From contig JACCYS010000204.1 in the NCBI GenBank assembly GCA_013696365.1, forward strand, positions 1 to 14,520: 14,520 nt of DNA, in the 5' to 3' direction. Source of the DNA: Nocardioidaceae bacterium. GTDB taxonomy: Bacteria > Actinomycetota > Actinomycetes > Propionibacteriales > Nocardioidaceae. The notes below the pieces were generated by a model. The model had not been told where the DNA came from and ran no database searches. It saw only the letters and a list, made by a program, of their open reading frames with translations. The position numbers and the translations under genes are program-made. The first letter of the stretch is position 1. The number at the start of each line of letters is the position of its first letter. Shown here in pieces: positions 1 through 10,445 of the stretch.

Positions 1-839
1 TCGGCACCGACGCCGTCTTTGCGGCCGACCTGCAGAGATTGCGCCCGCACCCCGGACAGGCCGCGTCGGCCGCCAACCTCGTGGCACTGCTGGCGGGCAG
101 CCAGATCATGGCCAGCCACCGCACCCCTCAGTGCACCCGGGTGCAGGACGCCTACTCGCTGCGCTGCGCCCCCCAGGTCCACGGCGCCGCTCGCGACACC
201 ATCGACCATGCGGCACTGGTGGCGGGGCGTGAACTTGCTTCGGCCATCGACAACCCGGTCGTCACCGTCGACGGCCGGGTGGAGTCCAACGGCAACTTCC
301 ACGGCGCCCCGGTGGCCTACGCGCTGGACTTCTTGGCGATCGCCGCCGCCGACGTGGCAAGCATGAGCGAGCGGCGCACCGACCGTTTCCTCGACGTGGC
401 CCGCAGCCACGGGCTGCCACCGTTCCTGGCCGACGACCCGGGCGTCGACTCGGGCCACATGATCGCCCAGTACACCGCCGCCGGGATCGTCAGCGAACTG
501 AAGCGGCTCGCCAACCCGGCCAGTGTCGACTCGATCCCGTCGTCCGCCATGCAGGAAGACCATGTCTCGATGGGATGGGCTGCGGCCCGCAAGCTGCGCC
601 GCGCCGTCGACGGGTTGACCCGGGTGCTTGCGATCGAGGTGCTGACCGCTGCCCGCGCCATCGACCTGCGGGCGCCGCTGCAGCCGGCCGCCGGCACCGG
701 CGCCGTCCGGGACGCGATCCGCACCGCCGGGGTCGCCGGACCCGGCACCGACCGGCACCTGGCCCCCGAGATTGAGACGGTCGTCGGCCTGGTCGCCGAC
801 GGCAGCATCGCCACCGCCCCCGACCCGCTGCTTCGCTGA
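1..839 (+). CDS. hutH: Histidine ammonia-lyase, C-terminal part (5' end outside window)
   Basis: This cytosolic enzyme deaminates L-histidine to trans-urocanate, the first step of histidine breakdown. The frame is open from base 3, so the gene begins upstream of the window; the first in-frame TTG/ATG-like codons are internal. About 279 residues remain of a family that is usually about 500-530 long. Visible family blocks are RVQDAYSLRCAPQVHG, the ESNGNFHGAPVAYALD segment, and SIPSSAMQEDHVSMG close to the C-terminus. These are the conserved active-site segments of the MIO-dependent lyase family. The Ala-Ser-Gly triad that forms the MIO cofactor lies upstream and cannot be checked. The stop at 837-839 is 18 bp before hutU, so co-transcription is likely. 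Phenylalanine or tyrosine ammonia-lyase is possible by family, but the hut context makes histidase nearly certain. Confidence 0.95.
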   Translation, partial: GTDAVFAADLQRLRPHPGQAASAANLVALLAGSQIMASHRTPQCTRVQDAYSLRCAPQVHGAARDTIDHAALVAGRELASAIDNPVVTVDGRVESNGNFHGAPVAYALDFLAIAAADVASMSERRTDRFLDVARSHGLPPFLADDPGVDSGHMIAQYTAAGIVSELKRLANPASVDSIPSSAMQEDHVSMGWAAARKLRRAVDGLTRVLAIEVLTAARAIDLRAPLQPAAGTGAVRDAIRTAGVAGPGTDRHLAPEIETVVGLVADGSIATAPDPLLR

Positions 840-857
840 GCCGAAAGGACCCCCACC

Positions 858-2518
<1,661 letters not shown>

Positions 2519-2522
<4 letters not shown>

Positions 2523-3736
2523 CCGGTTTCGAGCAGCTGTGGGCCGAGTTGGCCGATGTCGGACGCGAGCCGTCCACCGGCGGTTACCGGCGGTTCGCCT
2601 GGACCGGCGTGGACGCCGCGCTGCGGGAGTGGTTCGTCGCGGCCGCCCGGCAACGCGGCCTGGACGTGGTGACCGACCGCGCCGGCAACCTGTGGGCCTG
2701 GTGGGGTGACCCGGACGCTGCGGTAACCGACGGTCGGCCGGGTCTGGTGCTCGGCAGCCACCTTGACTCTGTCCCCGACGGCGGGGCGTACGACGGACCG
2801 CTCGGCGTCGTCTCGGCCTTCGCCGCACTGGATGCGTTGCGGGCCGCCGGCTTCGAGCCGCGGCGGCCGGTGGGGGTGGCCTGCTTCGGCGACGAGGAGG
2901 GGGCCCGCTTCGGCATCGCCTGCGGCGGCTCGCGGATCCTCACCGGCGACCTCGACGCCGACCGGGCACGCGCGCTCACCGACGCCGACGGCATCTCCAT
3001 GGCCGAGGCAATGCGGACCGCCGGGTACGACCCCGGCCAGCTGGGCCCGGACGACGAGGCGCTGCGCCGGGTGGGCACGTTCGTCGAGCTGCACGTCGAG
3101 CAGGGCCGGGGATTGGTCGCCGCGCACGACGGGGCCGGTGCGGCGGTGGGGGTGGCCAGCTCGATCTGGCCGCACGGGCGGTGGCGGCTCGACCTGTGCG
3201 GGCGTGCCGACCACGCCGGCACCACCCGGCTGGTCGACCGCGATGACCCGATGCTCGCCCTGGCCACCGCCGTGCAGACCGCCCGTTCGGCCGCCGAGCG
3301 GCACGACGCGGTCGCCACGATCGGCAAGCTGCGGGTCGAGCCGGGCGGCGTCAACGCGATCCCGTCGGCGGTGACGGCGTGGCTGGACGCCCGCGGACCG
3401 GTGCCCGATGACGTACGCGCGGTGGTCGCAGACGTCGGCACCGCGGCCGGAGTGACCCCGGCGGAGGAGTCCTGGTCACCGCCAATGCACTTCGACGAGC
3501 CACTGCGGGACCGGCTGGCGACGCTGCTGGCAGGACCCGGCGGCACCGCGGCGCCGGTGCTGGCGACCGGCGCCGGTCACGATGCCGGCATTCTGTCCGC
3601 GGCGGGCATCCCCACCGCGATGTTGTTCGTCCGTAACCCCACCGGGGTCTCACACTCCCCCGCCGAGCACGCCGAGACCGACGACTGTCTGGCCGGGGTG
3701 GCCGCGCTGGCACGGGTCGTCGAGGAGCTGGCGTGA
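2519..3736 (+). CDS. M20-family amidohydrolase of the hut operon (probable N-formylglutamate deformylase role)
   Basis: This is a zinc peptidase-like amidohydrolase of the M20 / allantoate amidohydrolase / N-carbamoyl-amino-acid hydrolase family, 405 residues, the usual length. Metal-site motifs are all present: [19 protein letters not shown] (His81, Asp92), [12 protein letters not shown] (Glu126, Glu127), ELHVEQG (His192), GAGHDAG (His354) and HSPAEH (His384). The frame is open well upstream inside hutU, but alignment with the family starts at the GTG at 2519, which overlaps the hutU stop. It sits between hutU and hutF, and no HutG is visible. The inference is that it releases formate from the N-formyl-L-glutamate produced by HutF. 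Automated pipelines will probably call it allantoate amidohydrolase; no purine-degradation gene is nearby to support that. Family assignment is firm, substrate is not. Confidence 0.9.
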
Positions 3737-5058
3737 CCGTCTACTGGTGCGAGTACGCCTGGCTCGACGACGCCCCGGTGGCGGGCGTGCGGGTGACAGT
3801 GGACGGCGGGCGCATCACCGAGGTGCAGCCCGGCGCCGAACCGGTCGACGGCGACCACCGGCTGCCCGGGCTGGTGCTGCCCGGCTTCGCCAATGCGCAC
3901 TCGCACGCCTTCCACCGGGCGCTGCGTGGGCGCACCCACGATCACGGCGGCACCTTCTGGACGTGGCGCGAGGCGATGTATGCGATCGCGGACCGGCTGG
4001 ACCCCGACTCCTACCTGGCGCTGGCGCGGGCCGCGTACGCGGAGATGGCGCTCGCGGGGGTGACCTGCGTCGGGGAGTTCCACTACCTGCACCACGGCCC
4101 GGGCGGGCGCCCGTACGACGATCCCAACGCGATGTCGGCGGCGCTGGTGCAGGCGGCCGGTGATGCTGGCGTCCGGTTGACCCTGCTGGACGCGTGTTAC
4201 CTGAGCGGCGGGTTGGCCGCGGACGGCCACCAACCCCTCGACCCGGTGCAGGTGCGCTTCGCCGACGCCGACGCCGACTCCTGGGCAGCTCGAGCCCAGG
4301 CGCTGCCGCTGCGCGCGGGGGTGCGGCTGGGCGCCGCGGTGCACTCGGTCCGCGCCGTCCACGCCGACCATCTTTCGGCGGTGGCCGAGGCGGCTGGTGA
4401 CGGTCCGCTGCACGTGCACCTGTCGGAGCAACCGGCCGAGAACGCCGCCTGCCAGTCGTTCTACGGGCTCAGCCCGACCGCGCTGCTGGCTGACCGCGGG
4501 GTGCTGGGGCCGGGCACGACCGCGGTGCACGCAACCCACCTGAGCGACCACGACATCGACCTGCTCAGTGGCTCCGCGACGGCAATCTGCGCCTGCCCCA
4601 GCACCGAGGCCGATCTCGCCGACGGCATCGGACCGTTCCGCGCACTGGCCGACGCGGGCTCGCCGCTGTGCGTCGGCACCGACCAACATGCGCACACCGA
4701 TCCGCTGAGTGAGGCCAGGGCTGTTGAGTCCTACGAACGGCTGGCCTCTGGGGTGCGCGGCCGTTTCGCTCCCGCCGAGCTGGTCGACATGCTCACCGCC
4801 CAGGGGCACCGGTCACTCGGCTGGGGCGACGCCGGGCAGATCGCCGCAGGTCAACGCGCCGATCTGGTGTCCGTACGGCTGGACAGCCCACGCATGGCAG
4901 GCTCGGCACCCGCACAAGCGGTGCTGGCGGCCAGTGCGGCCGATGTGCACACCGTCATCGTGGACGGCCGGGTCGTGGTCGCAGACAGCCAGCACCTGCT
5001 GGGTAACGTCGGCCAGATGTTGGTCGAGGCGATCGAGCCACTGTGGGGCCGGCGATGA
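3733..5058 (+). CDS. hutF: Formimidoylglutamate deiminase
   Basis: This metal-dependent amidohydrolase-superfamily enzyme (441 residues) converts N-formimino-L-glutamate to N-formyl-L-glutamate plus ammonia. Metal and active-site blocks are visible in order: [16 protein letters not shown] (His56, His58), [11 protein letters not shown] (His229, with Glu232 in the HxxE-type segment), HATHL (His269) and [12 protein letters not shown] (Asp317). The SEQ and [11 protein letters not shown] signatures separate it from imidazolonepropionase and from guanine or cytosine deaminases. The start is a GTG overlapping the preceding stop by 4 bp (GTGA), and the ATG of hutI overlaps its own stop in the same way, so expression is likely coupled. 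Its presence shows that this organism uses the five-step deiminase route, not direct formiminoglutamase cleavage. That route needs a deformylase, for which the upstream M20 gene is the candidate. Confidence 0.94.
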   Translation: MTVYWCEYAWLDDAPVAGVRVTVDGGRITEVQPGAEPVDGDHRLPGLVLPGFANAHSHAFHRALRGRTHDHGGTFWTWREAMYAIADRLDPDSYLALARAAYAEMALAGVTCVGEFHYLHHGPGGRPYDDPNAMSAALVQAAGDAGVRLTLLDACYLSGGLAADGHQPLDPVQVRFADADADSWAARAQALPLRAGVRLGAAVHSVRAVHADHLSAVAEAAGDGPLHVHLSEQPAENAACQSFYGLSPTALLADRGVLGPGTTAVHATHLSDHDIDLLSGSATAICACPSTEADLADGIGPFRALADAGSPLCVGTDQHAHTDPLSEARAVESYERLASGVRGRFAPAELVDMLTAQGHRSLGWGDAGQIAAGQRADLVSVRLDSPRMAGSAPAQAVLAASAADVHTVIVDGRVVVADSQHLLGNVGQMLVEAIEPLWGRR

Positions 5059-6224
5059 GCACACTGGTCACCGGCATCGCCGAGCTGGTCACCAACAACC
5101 CCAGGCTCGGTGCGGGTCCGCTCGGGTTGGTTCCCGACGCCGCAGTGGTGGTGGCAGACGGCGCGGTGACCTGGGTGGGCCCGGCGTCGGCCGCACCCGC
5201 GGCTGATCGCCGGCTCGACGTCGGCGGCCGGGCGGTGCTGCCCGGATTCGTCGACAGCCACGCACACCTGGTGTTCGGCGGCGACCGGGCGGTCGAGTTC
5301 GAGGCGCGGATGTCCGGGCAGGCCTACGACGGCGGTGGCATCGCCTCGACGGTGGGCGCCACGAGGTCTGCCACCGACGAGGAGCTGCGGGCTCGGCTAG
5401 GCGCCCTGGTTGCCGAGATGCGCGCCCAAGGCACCACCACCGTGGAGGTCAAGAGCGGTTACGGTTTGAGCGTCGACGACGAGGCCCGCGCGCTGCGGCT
5501 GGCGCAAGAGGTCACCGTCGAGACGACGTTTCTCGGCGCGCATGTGGTGCCGCCGGAGTACGCCGGGCGCACCGACGACTACGTCGAGCTTGTCTGCGGG
5601 CCGATGTTGGCGGCCTGCGCCCCGCACGCCCGCTGGGTCGACGTGTTCTGCGAGCCGGCGTCTGCGCACGCCTTCGACGACGAGCAGAGCCGGGCTGTGC
5701 TGGCGGCCGGTCGCGCCGCCGGGCTGGGGCTGCGGGTGCACGGCAACCAGCTGGCCGAGGGGCCGGGGGTGCGGCTGGCAGTCGAGCTCGGCGCTGCCAG
5801 CGTGGACCACTGCACCCACCTGGTCGATGCCGACGTGGACGCACTCGCGGGCGGCAGCACGGTGGCGACGCTGCTGCCGGGGGTGGAGTTCTCCACCCGC
5901 TCGCCCTACCCCGACGCCCGCCGGCTGCTGGACGCCGGCGTCACGGTGGCGCTGGCCACCGACTGCAACCCGGGCAGTTGCTTCACCTCATCGATGCCGT
6001 TCTGCGTGGCGCTGGCGGTGCGCGAGATGGCGATGACGCCAGCGGAGGCGGTGTGGTCGGCCACCGGGGGCGGGGCTGCGGCGCTGCGGCGTACCGACGT
6101 CGGCTGGCTCGGCGTCGGCGCCCGGGCCGACCTGGCCGTGCTGGAGGCGCCGTCCTACCGGCACCTGGCCTACCGCCCCGGCGTACCGCTCGCACGCACG
6201 CTGGACCTGTCGCTGGCGACCTGA
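5055..6224 (+). CDS. hutI: Imidazolonepropionase
   Basis: This amidohydrolase opens the ring of 4-imidazolone-5-propionate to give N-formimino-L-glutamate, step three of the pathway. From the ATG at 5055 it is 389 residues, within the family range. A GTG 12 bp upstream is also open, but the ATG overlaps the hutF stop and gives the natural N-terminus, so it is chosen. Metal ligands fall in [15 protein letters not shown] (His69, His71), VHGNQLAEG (His229) and [10 protein letters not shown] (Asp303). Further family blocks are [26 protein letters not shown] (His255) and the C-terminal [15 protein letters not shown] strand. It is the last gene of the tightly overlapping set. A small GC hairpin follows the stop, and the next gene has its own ribosome-binding site. 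Confidence 0.96.
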   Translation: MSTLVTGIAELVTNNPRLGAGPLGLVPDAAVVVADGAVTWVGPASAAPAADRRLDVGGRAVLPGFVDSHAHLVFGGDRAVEFEARMSGQAYDGGGIASTVGATRSATDEELRARLGALVAEMRAQGTTTVEVKSGYGLSVDDEARALRLAQEVTVETTFLGAHVVPPEYAGRTDDYVELVCGPMLAACAPHARWVDVFCEPASAHAFDDEQSRAVLAAGRAAGLGLRVHGNQLAEGPGVRLAVELGAASVDHCTHLVDADVDALAGGSTVATLLPGVEFSTRSPYPDARRLLDAGVTVALATDCNPGSCFTSSMPFCVALAVREMAMTPAEAVWSATGGGAAALRRTDVGWLGVGARADLAVLEAPSYRHLAYRPGVPLARTLDLSLAT

Positions 6225-6234
6225 CCCGCGCCCT

Positions 6235-6249
6235 CCGCCAGGTCGGCGG
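6235..6249 (+). terminator. Weak GC hairpin after hutI
   Basis: CCGCC and GGCGG form a perfect 5-bp stem around a 5-base loop, 10 bases after the hutI stop. There is no following T-run, so an intrinsic terminator is only a possibility. Such short GC stems also arise by chance in DNA this rich in G and C. The rest of the 161-bp gap up to 6385 shows no gene. Confidence 0.2.
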
Positions 6250-6336
6250 CACGAGTGGACGCGATGGCCGGCGCGTGAGATGTGCGACGTTCGTGCCCGT
6301 GGTGAGCCGACCTCGGGTACTGGTGGCGACCGGGCT

Positions 6337-6381
6337 TCCCCTGGGACGATGACCGGCAGACGCGAGCGTCCCTGGGAGGAT
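6337..6381 (+). repeat. Short imperfect direct repeat ending at a ribosome-binding site
   Basis: TCCCCTGGGACGAT at 6337-6350 recurs as TCCCTGGGAGGAT at 6369-6381, about 31-32 bp apart. The second copy contains the Shine-Dalgarno-like GGGAGGA (6374-6380) that sits 5 nt before the ATG at 6386 and fixes that start. The repeat may be a regulatory element or only a local duplication. Confidence 0.35.
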
Positions 6382-6385
6382 CCGC

Positions 6386-7942
6386 ATGGTCGAGAGCCCT
6401 GCAGCCAGACTGCCGATCATCTACGTACGGGGCTTCGCCGGCTCGGGCGTGGACACCGTGGTGGACGACCCGTTCTACGGGTTCAACGAGGGCGCGGTGC
6501 ACGTGCGGGTCGACGGTGGCGGCGAGCCGCGGTTCCATCAGTTCGAGAGCCCGCTGCTGCGGTTGATGACCGACGAGGGCTACCACCTGTTCGTGCACGG
6601 TGGGCAGCGGGAGTTCCTCGAGCTGCAGGACGACGGAACGGTCGACCCAGCCAGCGTCTGGGTGCACCGGTTCTACGACGTGGCAGCGTCGACGTTCGGC
6701 GCCCAGCCGCAGGAGTTCGCGCTGGAGAAGGCTGCCGACGACCTGTTCGCGCTGGTCAAGCTGGTGCTGGCCAAGACCGGCGCCGCGCGGGTGCACCTGG
6801 TGGCGCACTCGATGGGCGGGCTGATCTGCCGCTCGATGATCCAGCGCACCATCCCCGACGATCCAGATGCCGGTGGTGCCGCGGACGCCGCCACTCGTTA
6901 CGTCGAGCGGCTGTTCACCTTCGGCACCCCGCACGGCGGGATCGAGTTCGCCGTCGGGCACGGCCTGTTCGAGCGGCTGCGCGACCTGACCGGTTTCGGT
7001 GGTGCGGACATCTTCGGGCCCAGGCGCATGCACGAGTACCTCACGCCACGGCGGCTCGACGCCCCCTCTCGCGACGGTTTCGAGGCGAACGTCATGCCCG
7101 CCGACGGCTTCCCCACCGACCGGGTCTTCTGCCTGGTCGGCACCAACCCGGGCGACTACGGCGCAGCGATGGGCCTGTCGTCACGCGTGGTCGGCAGCCG
7201 CAGCGACGGTCTGGTGCAGATCGACAACGCCCTCGTCGCGGATGCGCACCGGGCCTTCGTGCACCGCAGCCATAGCGGCCGGTACGGGCTGGTGAACTCC
7301 GAGGAGGGCTACCAGAACCTCCGCCGCTTCCTGTTCGGCAACCTGCAGGTGCGGGTGGACCTGGTCGACCTCGACGTCACCGGGCAGGAGGGGGACGACA
7401 CGATCTGGCAACTCGAGACCTCGCTGGCGATCCGCGGGCTGCCGGTGCTCGTCCACGAGCAGACGACCGCGCACCACTGCCCGGTGCAGATCGAGAGGCG
7501 CCGGGTGCGCGACACCCCGGACACCCCGGTGCCGCTGCTGACGACGTTCCTGTCCAGCGACGCCGGTCGTCCGCTGGACCCGGACACCAAGCGGCCGACC
7601 CCGACGCTGCGGCACGCCCTCAAGCTGCGGCTGATCTCGCTGCGCCAGACCAACCACGGGCTGGTGTTCGGTGACCATCTGGAGCAGATCGAGGACTGGC
7701 AGGACGTCCTCGTCGTGGACATCGCACCGGCGGTCGACGGCGCGATACCGCGGGCCTGGGCGGTGTGGAACTCCGCCCTGCCGGGCGCGGTCCGCGACTG
7801 GAAGCCGACCGGCTCCGCGCCGCTGCCCGACCAGGACCCCGACCGGGCGGACCACTGGCTGGGCTCGGTCGCCCTGCCGACCGGTGCGCACGACCTGCTC
7901 GGTACCGACGCCCGACTGCAGCTCACGGTGACCCCGCGCTGA
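6386..7942 (+). CDS. Alpha/beta-hydrolase, lipase/esterase-like, with a C-terminal beta-rich domain
   Basis: This is a 518-residue protein of unknown substrate. Residues 1-320 form an alpha/beta-hydrolase domain. PIIYVRGFAGSG (10-21) is the oxyanion-loop strand, HLVAHSMGG holds the nucleophile Ser142, and TFGTPHGG (178-185) follows. The likely acid is Asp274 in RSDGLVQ, and the catalytic His is probably His296 in RSHSGRYGLVNS, followed by EEGYQNLRRFLFG. The layout resembles LCAT/PGAP1-like esterases. Residues 320-518 have alternating hydrophobic strands and no motif I recognise. There is no signal peptide or membrane segment, so it is probably cytosolic. The start is supported by GGGAGGA five bases upstream. 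It is separated from hutI by 161 bp, and a role in histidine use is not implied. Base use matches the hut genes. Confidence 0.85.
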   Translation: MVESPAARLPIIYVRGFAGSGVDTVVDDPFYGFNEGAVHVRVDGGGEPRFHQFESPLLRLMTDEGYHLFVHGGQREFLELQDDGTVDPASVWVHRFYDVAASTFGAQPQEFALEKAADDLFALVKLVLAKTGAARVHLVAHSMGGLICRSMIQRTIPDDPDAGGAADAATRYVERLFTFGTPHGGIEFAVGHGLFERLRDLTGFGGADIFGPRRMHEYLTPRRLDAPSRDGFEANVMPADGFPTDRVFCLVGTNPGDYGAAMGLSSRVVGSRSDGLVQIDNALVADAHRAFVHRSHSGRYGLVNSEEGYQNLRRFLFGNLQVRVDLVDLDVTGQEGDDTIWQLETSLAIRGLPVLVHEQTTAHHCPVQIERRRVRDTPDTPVPLLTTFLSSDAGRPLDPDTKRPTPTLRHALKLRLISLRQTNHGLVFGDHLEQIEDWQDVLVVDIAPAVDGAIPRAWAVWNSALPGAVRDWKPTGSAPLPDQDPDRADHWLGSVALPTGAHDLLGTDARLQLTVTPR

Positions 7943-7965
7943 GGCCGGCCAGCCGCCCGTGCACG

Positions 7966-8260
7966 TCAGTCGGTGCCCGCGGCACCTGCCCGGCTCCGGT
8001 CCGGGTGCGTACGGAACTGAGTGGCGACCGGTGCCGGCGACCTGCCGGTCGAGCGCGTGAGCGCGTCCAGCTGGGTCTCGAAGATCCGCCGGCGGGGAGC
8101 GTCGAGCTCGTGCATCGAACGAGCACCGCGGTACGACGTTGGCGACGAGGTCGCGCAACGTCCAGGCTCGCAGCGGCAGCCGGTCGTGGCGTGGGATGGC
8201 CAGCCGACCGAGCGTGGCCAGGTAAGCGATCGGGGCGAGGACGAGCAGCACGGTAGCCAT
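7966..8260 (-). pseudogene. Possible frameshifted small membrane protein gene
   Basis: An ATG at 8260 begins a short frame with a hydrophobic N-terminus (MATVLLVLAPIAYLATLG), then a basic stretch ending about VANVVPR. After about 48 codons the natural-looking reading moves to another minus frame, which from an ATG at 8115 reads MHELDAPRRRIFETQLDAL and stops at 7966-7968 (49 residues). Together they look like a small gene of about 95 residues broken by a one-base shift. They could also be two unrelated short frames or non-coding sequence. I do not recognise a family. The fragment sits between a hydrolase and an AraC remnant, in a 584-bp stretch with no intact gene. Confidence 0.3.
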
Positions 8261-8310
8261 GGGTTCTTCTTCGGAGGTCAGTGAGCGCGGAAGGCCCGGG
8301 GTCGTCGTAG

Positions 8311-8466
8311 TGGCTGCTCGAGTCGGGCGACAGCCCCGTCGAGCTGGTCGCCCGGCGGGCCGGTTTCGGCACCGCGGCGGTGCTGCGACACCACTTTGCC
8401 CAGACCCGCGGCACGTCGCCGCAGCATTACCGGCGGACCTTCCGCGGGGTTGGGGCGACCGGCTGA
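8311..8466 (+). pseudogene. AraC/GlxA-type regulator, C-terminal DNA-binding remnant
   Basis: Fifty-one codons beginning right after a TAG (8308-8310) encode the second helix-turn-helix of an AraC-family regulator. LLESGDSPVELVARRAG is followed by FGTAAVLRHHF, then GTSPQHYRRTFRG, and the frame ends at a TGA (8464-8466). The AGFG-hydrophobic-RHHF and GTSPxxYRRTF blocks are typical of the GlxA-like subgroup, which carries an N-terminal DJ-1/PfpI-like domain. Neither that domain nor the first helix-turn-helix is present, because in-frame stops occur directly upstream. No start codon or ribosome-binding site serves the fragment, so it is a truncated remnant and not a small gene. The family call is strong despite the short length. 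What the regulator controlled is not evident. Confidence 0.75.
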
Positions 8467-8526
8467 GCTGTCCGGTCGTCTTCGGCGACTGCGAGATGCG
8501 TGCCGGTCGAGCAGCGAGCGGCAACC

Positions 8527-9735
8527 CTACGACCGCAACTGCAGCTTGCGTGCACGTCTGCGGATGCGCCCAAGACGCGCATAGAGATACCCGCCCGGGC
8601 AGGAGGTGGAGCCCGCATCGCGGTGCCCGCTGAGGGTGCGCATTCGTCGACCGTCGATCGTCGTCCTGCCGCGGGCGTTGATGTGATTGCGGCCGAGCTT
8701 CCATGAGAACACCCGCGCATACGACCGCAGCATCGCGTGCCGCGGGCGCACCGTTTGGAAGTTGCCGATCGCGGCCATCGCGAAGCTCTTCTCGTTGTAC
8801 CCGTAGGTGTGCGCACCAATGACCGGGCGGCCGATACCACCCCAGCGGCCCTCCCAGATCCGACCGAATCGGTCGACCAAGAAGTTGTAGCCGATGTCGC
8901 TCCACCCCTGTGACTGGGTGTGGTAGGCGTAGATGCCACGGATGATGGCGGGGACGTCGCGGCGGGAGTAGCCGTTGGTGTTGACCGTGTGGTGGACGTA
9001 ACCGACGCGAATCTTGCCATAGCCGGCGAACCCGTCACGCATGCTCTCGTTGGCCCCCCACTGCTTGCGGGAGCGAATGCGTGGTCGCGGTGAGGTTGAA
9101 TGTCTGTCCTCGGCACTGTCGTAGTCCGGCTCACTGACCTCCGCCAACCGCTGCGTCGCGCTGGCCTCACCCGGGTCGATCACCGACAGTGTCAGTGCGG
9201 CAGGCACCCGCTGGTCTGTTCCGGTCACCTTCACCTGCACGGCGTCGACATCGCCCACGATGACCGGGTCGGTGCCAGGCATGGCCGTTTGGGCGTCGAG
9301 GCTGCCGCTGGACGGGCCGTGCTCGGGGTCGACGTGCATCGGCTGCCAGTCAGACCAAGCGCTGGCGGTCTGGGTGCGGACGAAGAACTGACGCCCGTCC
9401 ACCGTGCTGCCGGGCGCCCAGGTGACGCCGACAGCGGCGTACCCCGGCGACGGCACCACCGGGGAGAGCACACCGACACCCTCGAGGTCGCGGGCCGCAA
9501 GCCGCTGCGCGGCGTCGGGGTCGACCCCGGCGAGGGCGATCTGCTTGACCGCTGGGGCGACCCCTCCCTCGGCGGGTCCGGCTGCGGGGCTGGTGAACGG
9601 CGCCTGGGCGAGCGCCCGAGCCTTGCCGAGGGCTGCGGGAGGGCTGACGAGACTGCCGCCGGCGAGGCCGGCGGCGGCAGCCACGGCCCCGGTCAGGACA
9701 CGACGGCGCGGCAACGAGACCGTGCTGGGGGGCAT
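8527..9735 (-). CDS. Tat-exported N-acetylmuramoyl-L-alanine amidase, PGRP-type
   Basis: This 402-residue protein is probably a secreted peptidoglycan amidase that cleaves the bond between muramic acid and the stem peptide. The N-terminus LPRRRVLTGAVAAAAGLAGG is a twin-arginine signal with the double Arg at about 10-12, followed by a hydrophobic core and an Ala-rich cleavage region near residue 45. Residues 60-215 form an actinobacterial extension of unknown fold. The PGRP/amidase_2 domain runs from IRSRKQWGANE (220) to about 385. Zinc-site residues are His248 or His249 in VHHTVN, His371 in GHRDAG and Cys379 in STSCPGG. Tyr283 in IGYNFLVDRFG fits the family. The tail is Arg/Lys-rich (KLQLRS end). 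GAGGA lies a few bases before the ATG. The neighbours on both sides are gene remnants, so it stands alone. Confidence 0.93.
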   Translation of the reverse strand: MPPSTVSLPRRRVLTGAVAAAAGLAGGSLVSPPAALGKARALAQAPFTSPAAGPAEGGVAPAVKQIALAGVDPDAAQRLAARDLEGVGVLSPVVPSPGYAAVGVTWAPGSTVDGRQFFVRTQTASAWSDWQPMHVDPEHGPSSGSLDAQTAMPGTDPVIVGDVDAVQVKVTGTDQRVPAALTLSVIDPGEASATQRLAEVSEPDYDSAEDRHSTSPRPRIRSRKQWGANESMRDGFAGYGKIRVGYVHHTVNTNGYSRRDVPAIIRGIYAYHTQSQGWSDIGYNFLVDRFGRIWEGRWGGIGRPVIGAHTYGYNEKSFAMAAIGNFQTVRPRHAMLRSYARVFSWKLGRNHINARGRTTIDGRRMRTLSGHRDAGSTSCPGGYLYARLGRIRRRARKLQLRS

Positions 9736-9756
9736 GGGGGGTCCTCACGGGTCGGA

Positions 9757-9779
9757 GTCACTTGCGTACCGAGCGTCAC
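9757..9779. promoter_or_regulatory. GTCAC direct repeat upstream of the amidase
   Basis: Two GTCAC half-sites, at 9757-9761 and 9775-9779, lie 22-44 bp upstream of the amidase start and are 18 bp apart, a spacing that could place them on similar DNA faces. Cell-wall hydrolase genes of actinobacteria are often controlled by regulators that bind paired GTxAC-like sites (MtrA is one). The match here is short, and the regulatory role is inference only. Confidence 0.2.
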
Positions 9780-9985
9780 AAGAGCCTCAGTGGCGCGCCA
9801 AGCCAGACGGCTGAACTACAACCATGTGACCGATGGGACAAATGGGACGGGCCGCCGGGGACGGGGCTCGCGGGCGGCCGTACTGGGTGCACCCGGGCAC
9901 CGCCTCGGCGCTGCGCACGGTGCCTACCGAACCGGACCGCCCCGCCCCGCCGGGCGGACCAATCTTCCGACGTTGTGGTTGACCT
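9780..9985. other. Gene-free stretch between the amidase and a DUF4386 remnant
   Basis: No convincing coding frame was found in this segment on either strand. Open frames here are shadows of GC-rich DNA. The short tandem GATGGGACAAATGGGACGG at 9832-9850 is the only local pattern seen. The segment may include the degraded C-terminal end of the neighbouring DUF4386 gene. Confidence 0.4.
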
Positions 9986-9989
9986 GGCG

Positions 9990-10445
9990 GAAGTTCGTCG
10001 ACCACGGCGGGCGTGACGAGGATCGCGAAGACCAGACCGCCGTGCCCCGCCACCAGCAGGCTGGCCAGACTGTCGACGACATAGCCGACGCCGGCGACCA
10101 CCAGCAGGACGCCGACGGCTCGCGGGACGTACCCGGACCGGCACAGCAGCAGCCCGAGCACCACCTGATGGACGCCGAAGAACACCAGGGCGAGCAGGAA
10201 GCCGGCGTCGAAGGTATCCACCGCGGACAGCGCCGCCGATGCCCGCTGGCCGCTGTCCAGACCCGCGCCCCCCTGCGGGATGGCGAGCAACCGGTACGCG
10301 TCATACAGGTTGACCAGGACGGCAGCGAGCATCGCGGAGTAGATCAGCCGTAAGGTGCGGCCAGCAGCGAGTACGGGCGGCTGACCGGCGCCAGCAAGAC
10401 GTAGAACGTGATCGAGAGCGCAACGTCGGCTTTCTCGAGAGCAAC
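9990..10445 (-). pseudogene. DUF4386 membrane protein remnant, frameshifted and N-truncated
   Basis: Read on the minus strand, two frames together give a DUF4386-like sequence. The first (about 10445 to 10344) reads KADVALSITFYVLLAPVSRP then YSLLAA, and runs into a TGA at 10346-10344. The second continues from about 10360 with LRLIYSAMLAAVLVNLYDAY, RLLAIP, then AVDTFDAGFLLALVFFGVHQ, VVLGLLLCRSGYVPRAVGVL and a final hydrophobic helix, LVFAILVTPAVVDE. A one-base loss near 10360-10370 explains the switch. Three or four transmembrane segments survive; the first helices are missing, and after about 9990 the frame degenerates into Pro/Arg-rich sequence. DUF4386 proteins are multi-pass membrane proteins of unknown function. 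There is no start codon in the upstream frame. A TetR-type fragment abuts it on the other strand. Confidence 0.72.

Noticed and set aside
8500..8706. Small plus-strand open frame overlapping the end of the amidase gene
   Set aside because: It is entirely antisense to the PGRP domain and has no ribosome-binding site or motif.
7181..8905. Minus-strand open frame of about 574 codons spanning the hydrolase end and the amidase start
   Set aside because: It is antisense to the hydrolase and crosses unrelated remnants. Only its short part starting at 8260 looks possibly coding.
9895..9960. Plus-strand reading YWVHPGTASALRTVP
   Set aside because: It looks briefly protein-like, but it is short, has no start and matches no family I recognise.
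9100..10353. Plus-strand open frame of about 417 codons over the amidase and DUF4386 region
   Set aside because: It is the shadow of the minus-strand amidase, is low-complexity, and has no domain.
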